Positions 61,483-64,000 of a stretch of 64,000 nucleotides of DNA are shown here, in pieces. The stretch is from Haematobacter missouriensis (lineage in GTDB: Bacteria > Pseudomonadota > Alphaproteobacteria > Rhodobacterales > Rhodobacteraceae). The DNA lies in NCBI RefSeq assembly GCF_000740775.1, contig NZ_JFGS01000004.1, positions 62,001 through 126,000 on the forward strand, in the 5' to 3' direction. Within the stretch, counting starts at the first letter, position 1. Every line of letters starts with the position of its first letter. The position numbers were made by a program, and so were the translations under genes. The notes below the pieces were generated by a model. The model was not told the DNA's origin. It did not search any database and saw only the letters and a list, made by a program, of their open reading frames with translations.

Positions 61483-62556
61483 GTGGTCGTGGTGGGCGAG
61501 ACGCGCCCGATGCGCGCCGATGGGGACCGGGGCCTGCGGGCGCGGCGGGTGTTCATGCTGCTCCTTCTGGCGCTCGCTGCGGCGGCGACGCTCGGGCTGA
61601 CGCAGGGCGCGACAGCGGCCTCTCTGCCCGCCGTGCTGCGCGACTGGCTGGGAGGAGACGCCGCTCCGCTCCGCGACATGACGATCCTCCGCGACATCCG
61701 CCTGCCGCGCCTGATGCTGGGGATGCTGGTGGGCGCCTCGCTCGCCGTGTCCGGCGCGGTGATGCAGGGGCTGTTCCGCAATCCGCTGGCCGATCCGGGG
61801 CTGGTCGGCGTCTCCTCCGGCGCGGGTCTTGGCGCGATCGCGGCCATCGTTCTGCCCGGCGGGCTGGGAATTGCCCTGCCGGCGGTGCTGGGCTTCTATC
61901 TCGTGCCGCTCGCCGCCTTCTGCGGGGGCTGGGCGATGACCGTCGCGCTCTATGCCATCGCCACGCGGCAGGGGCGGACATCGGTCGCCACCATGCTGCT
62001 TGCCGGAATCGCTCTTGGCGCGATGGCGGGCGCCGTCTCGGGGCTGATCGTGTTTCGCGCGAACGACCAGCAGCTTCGTGATCTGACGTTCTGGGGTCTT
62101 GGCTCCCTGTCCGGGGCCACATGGTCCAAGGTGCTGGCGGCGGGGCCGATCATCCTCCTCGCGCTCGCCGCCGCCCCGTTTCTGGCGCGCGGGCTGAACC
62201 GGCTGACGCTGGGCGAGGCGGCAGCGCTGCACATGGGGACGCCGGTGCAGCGGGTGAAGCGGGCAGCGATACTGTCCGTCGCGGCGGCGACCGGCGCATC
62301 GGTGGCCGTATCGGGCGGGATCGGCTTCGTCGGCATCGTGGTGCCGCATCTCCTCCGGCTGGCCATCGGGCCGGATCACCGCTGGCTCCTGCCCTGCTCA
62401 GCCCTTCTGGGCGCGGCGCTGCTGGTGCTTGCCGACGTGGTGAGCCGGACGGTCATCGCGCCCGCGGAACTGCCCATCGGCATCGTTACCGCCGCGATGG
62501 GCGCGCCGTTCTTCTTGTGGATCCTGCTCCGCCAACGGGGAGTGATAGACCTGTGA
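61483..62556 (+). CDS. hmuU: Heme ABC transporter permease HmuU (FecCD family)
   Basis: Inner-membrane permease of the heme importer. The 357-residue protein has about 10 predicted helices and FecCD patterns: RLPRLMLGMLVGASLAVSGA, NPLADPGLVGVSSGA and the late GFVGIVVPHLLR with DHRWLLPCSALLGA. GGAGGG lies 5 nt before the GTG at 61483, which begins right after the hmuT stop. An ATG at 61510 is an alternative. The stop overlaps the hmuV start as GTGA. Confidence 0.93.
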   Translation: MVVVGETRPMRADGDRGLRARRVFMLLLLALAAAATLGLTQGATAASLPAVLRDWLGGDAAPLRDMTILRDIRLPRLMLGMLVGASLAVSGAVMQGLFRNPLADPGLVGVSSGAGLGAIAAIVLPGGLGIALPAVLGFYLVPLAAFCGGWAMTVALYAIATRQGRTSVATMLLAGIALGAMAGAVSGLIVFRANDQQLRDLTFWGLGSLSGATWSKVLAAGPIILLALAAAPFLARGLNRLTLGEAAALHMGTPVQRVKRAAILSVAAATGASVAVSGGIGFVGIVVPHLLRLAIGPDHRWLLPCSALLGAALLVLADVVSRTVIAPAELPIGIVTAAMGAPFFLWILLRQRGVIDL

Positions 62557-63326
62557 CCCTGACCGCGACCGACATCACGCTGCGCGCCGGGCGGCGTGTC
62601 ATACTCGACCGGGTGAGCCTTTCCGCCCCCGCAGGCGCGTTGACGGCCATCGTCGGTCCGAACGGCTCCGGCAAGACCACGCTCATCCGCGCGCTGACGG
62701 GAGAGGTCCGTCATGACGGGCGGGTGGCGCTCGACGGGCAGGATATCGCGGGCCTTTCGCCTGCCGTGCTGGCGGGGTTGCGGGGGGTGCTGCCGCAGGC
62801 GAGCCTGCTGTCCTTCCCCTTCACGGTGCGGGAGGTCGTGCGGCTGGGCTGCGACGCGGCCATGACCCGGCCGCCTTCGGTGGAGACGGCGCTTGCCTCC
62901 GTCGGCCTGCCGGGGTTCGAGGGGCGGTTCTATCAGGAACTGTCGGGTGGAGAGCAGCAGCGGGTGCAGCTTGCCCGCGTTCTGGCGCAGGTGTGGGAAC
63001 CGGTGCTGAACGGACGCCCGCGCTGGCTGTTCCTCGATGAGCCGGTGGCGAGCCTCGACATAGGCCATCAGCTCACCGTCATGCGGCTCGCGCACGATTA
63101 TGCGCGCCGTGGCGGCGGCGTGGTGGCGGTGATGCACGATCTGAACCTCACCGCGCTTTTCGCCGACAAGGTCGTGCTGCTGCATGAGGGGCGGATCCTC
63201 GCGGCGGATACACCGAGGGTCGTGCTGACCAGCGAGGCGCTTTCCGCAGCCTACGGCTGCCACCTCCGGGTGGGAGAGACGCCCCCGCCAGGCGTTCCCT
63301 TCATATTGCCTCAGACTGCGGCATGA
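62553..63326 (+). CDS. hmuV: Heme ABC transporter ATP-binding protein HmuV
   Basis: ATPase that powers heme import. The 257-residue protein has Walker A GPNGSGKT at 35-42, the ABC signature LSGGEQ at 130-135, Walker B LFLDEP at 159-164 and the H-loop His in VMHDLN. It begins with GTG at 62553 inside the end of hmuU, with GGGGAG upstream. It is the last gene of the hmuSTUV operon. A short loop with VLNGRPRW before Walker B is typical of HmuV proteins. Confidence 0.95.
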   Translation: MTLTATDITLRAGRRVILDRVSLSAPAGALTAIVGPNGSGKTTLIRALTGEVRHDGRVALDGQDIAGLSPAVLAGLRGVLPQASLLSFPFTVREVVRLGCDAAMTRPPSVETALASVGLPGFEGRFYQELSGGEQQRVQLARVLAQVWEPVLNGRPRWLFLDEPVASLDIGHQLTVMRLAHDYARRGGGVVAVMHDLNLTALFADKVVLLHEGRILAADTPRVVLTSEALSAAYGCHLRVGETPPPGVPFILPQTAA

Positions 63327-64000
63327 CCGGCTTACCACGCGGCTGAAAAAGTCCTGAAACGTCATGCCCATGTAACGGAAATGGGAAAATCGGCGCGGAA
63401 ATGCCCGGAAGCACGTCGATTTCCGGCTGGATTTCGTCAGATGGCAAACGATTTCCGCTTCGACACAGTCAAAAAAGTCTTTTCTCAGCAGCCTGTTAAA
63501 GGGCGTCGGCGGAAGGGGCAGCGGCAGGAAAATCCCCCGCCCACGACCACCGCCACGGAGATACGCCAACCCCAAAACCCGTCAGGCTCCAAAACCCATC
63601 GGACCCGGAATCGTAGGCACTAGAAGTCATAGGCCCCAGAATCGTTTGCCCGAAAAAATCGGGGGCCAAAAAATCCGTCATGTCCAAGTGAGATCGCCGC
63701 AGGCGGGCTGGCCCAAGATAGACTGACCCCAGCCAGGCTCACCCGCGTCAGGCTCCATGCGGCGGTCAGCGTGCCCCGCATGGAGTGGGGGCGGCCTGTC
63801 AGCAATCGGATGAGCAGATCATCTTCATTCCAAATAAGCTGTTAGGCATATTCTAGGAGCGTAAAGTCAGCCCATGACCCTCCTTCCAGAAAAGACGTCT
63901 GACTTCCTTGTGCGCGGGCGTCAGGTTCCGCTGCATCGTTCAACCTTATCCTCCATCTGCGGGACTGTGGATTTTCGCTAGCCTCCGTCGCATCGCAAAA
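63327..64000. other. Gene-free 3' region with degenerate repeats, to the window edge
   Basis: No convincing gene in the last 674 nt. From about 63545 to 63680 there are loose 17-nt units of the kind CAAAACCCGTCAGGCTC and variants, and shorter ones to about 63760. The remainder is AT-richer near the end and may be the control region of a gene beyond the window. Confidence 0.5.

Overview
The window is GC-rich chromosomal DNA from an alphaproteobacterium, most likely order Rhodobacterales (family Rhodobacteraceae/Paracoccaceae). The evidence is a full Rhodobacter capsulatus-type gene transfer agent (GTA) structural cluster, a DksA with only one of the usual zinc cysteines, the zapA / coiled-coil / tkt / gap neighbourhood, DUF2927 lipoproteins and a TakP-like TRAP transporter. 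The genus cannot be fixed from sequence alone. No tRNA, rRNA, CRISPR array or insertion sequence was recognised.

Layout. 1-3.3 kb: end of a GntR regulator, an M32 carboxypeptidase and heme A synthase. 3.4-7.7 kb: an RND efflux pump with its adaptor. 7.8-11.8 kb: a pqiABC-type lipid transport operon with PqiA split into two genes. 11.9-16.4 kb: a minus-strand MoxR ATPase / GNAT / DUF2927 lipoprotein / small membrane protein / VWA group, with a further 55-residue membrane protein. 16.6-23.9 kb: dksA, an FAD monooxygenase, zapA with a coiled-coil partner, tkt, a DUF808 protein and gap. 24.0-27.2 kb: a compact 29-residue peptide / XpaC / TelA / DUF2927 operon. 28.3-29.1 kb: cysE. 29.2-43.2 kb: GTA genes g15 to g3 on the minus strand. 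43.5-47.2 kb: a DUF486 pseudogene and a TRAP transporter. 47.5-49.2 kb: GTA g1 and g2 (terminase) on the plus strand. 49.5-53.6 kb: a zinc peptidase, a DUF1045 protein, a flavin reductase, a glycerate kinase and an ArsR regulator. 54.4-56.5 kb: clpX and clpP. 56.6-63.3 kb: a heme uptake locus, with the receptor divergent from hmuSTUV.

The main discoveries are structural. (1) The GTA cluster is broken: g1-g2 lie on the opposite strand from g3-g15, 4-6 kb away. The segment between them is bounded by two copies of a 33-bp repeat that are identical and inverted, one just before g3 and one just after g2. Flipping the segment restores the usual g1-g2-g3 order, so an inversion between the repeats is the simplest explanation. 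(2) Degenerate short tandem repeats (9, 12, 13, 17, 18 and about 100 nt periods) fill many junctions between co-directional genes. They occur in the GTA cluster, between hmuS and hmuT, after tkt, after the terminase and before cysE, and some run into the ends of genes. (3) Two paralogous DUF2927 lipoproteins share an HEExxQ motif, each in its own envelope or stress module.

Functional links: the RND pump, PqiABC, XpaC/TelA and MoxR-VWA modules all point to envelope maintenance. CtaA makes heme A and the hmu locus supplies heme. DksA, ClpXP and central carbon enzymes give the housekeeping setting.
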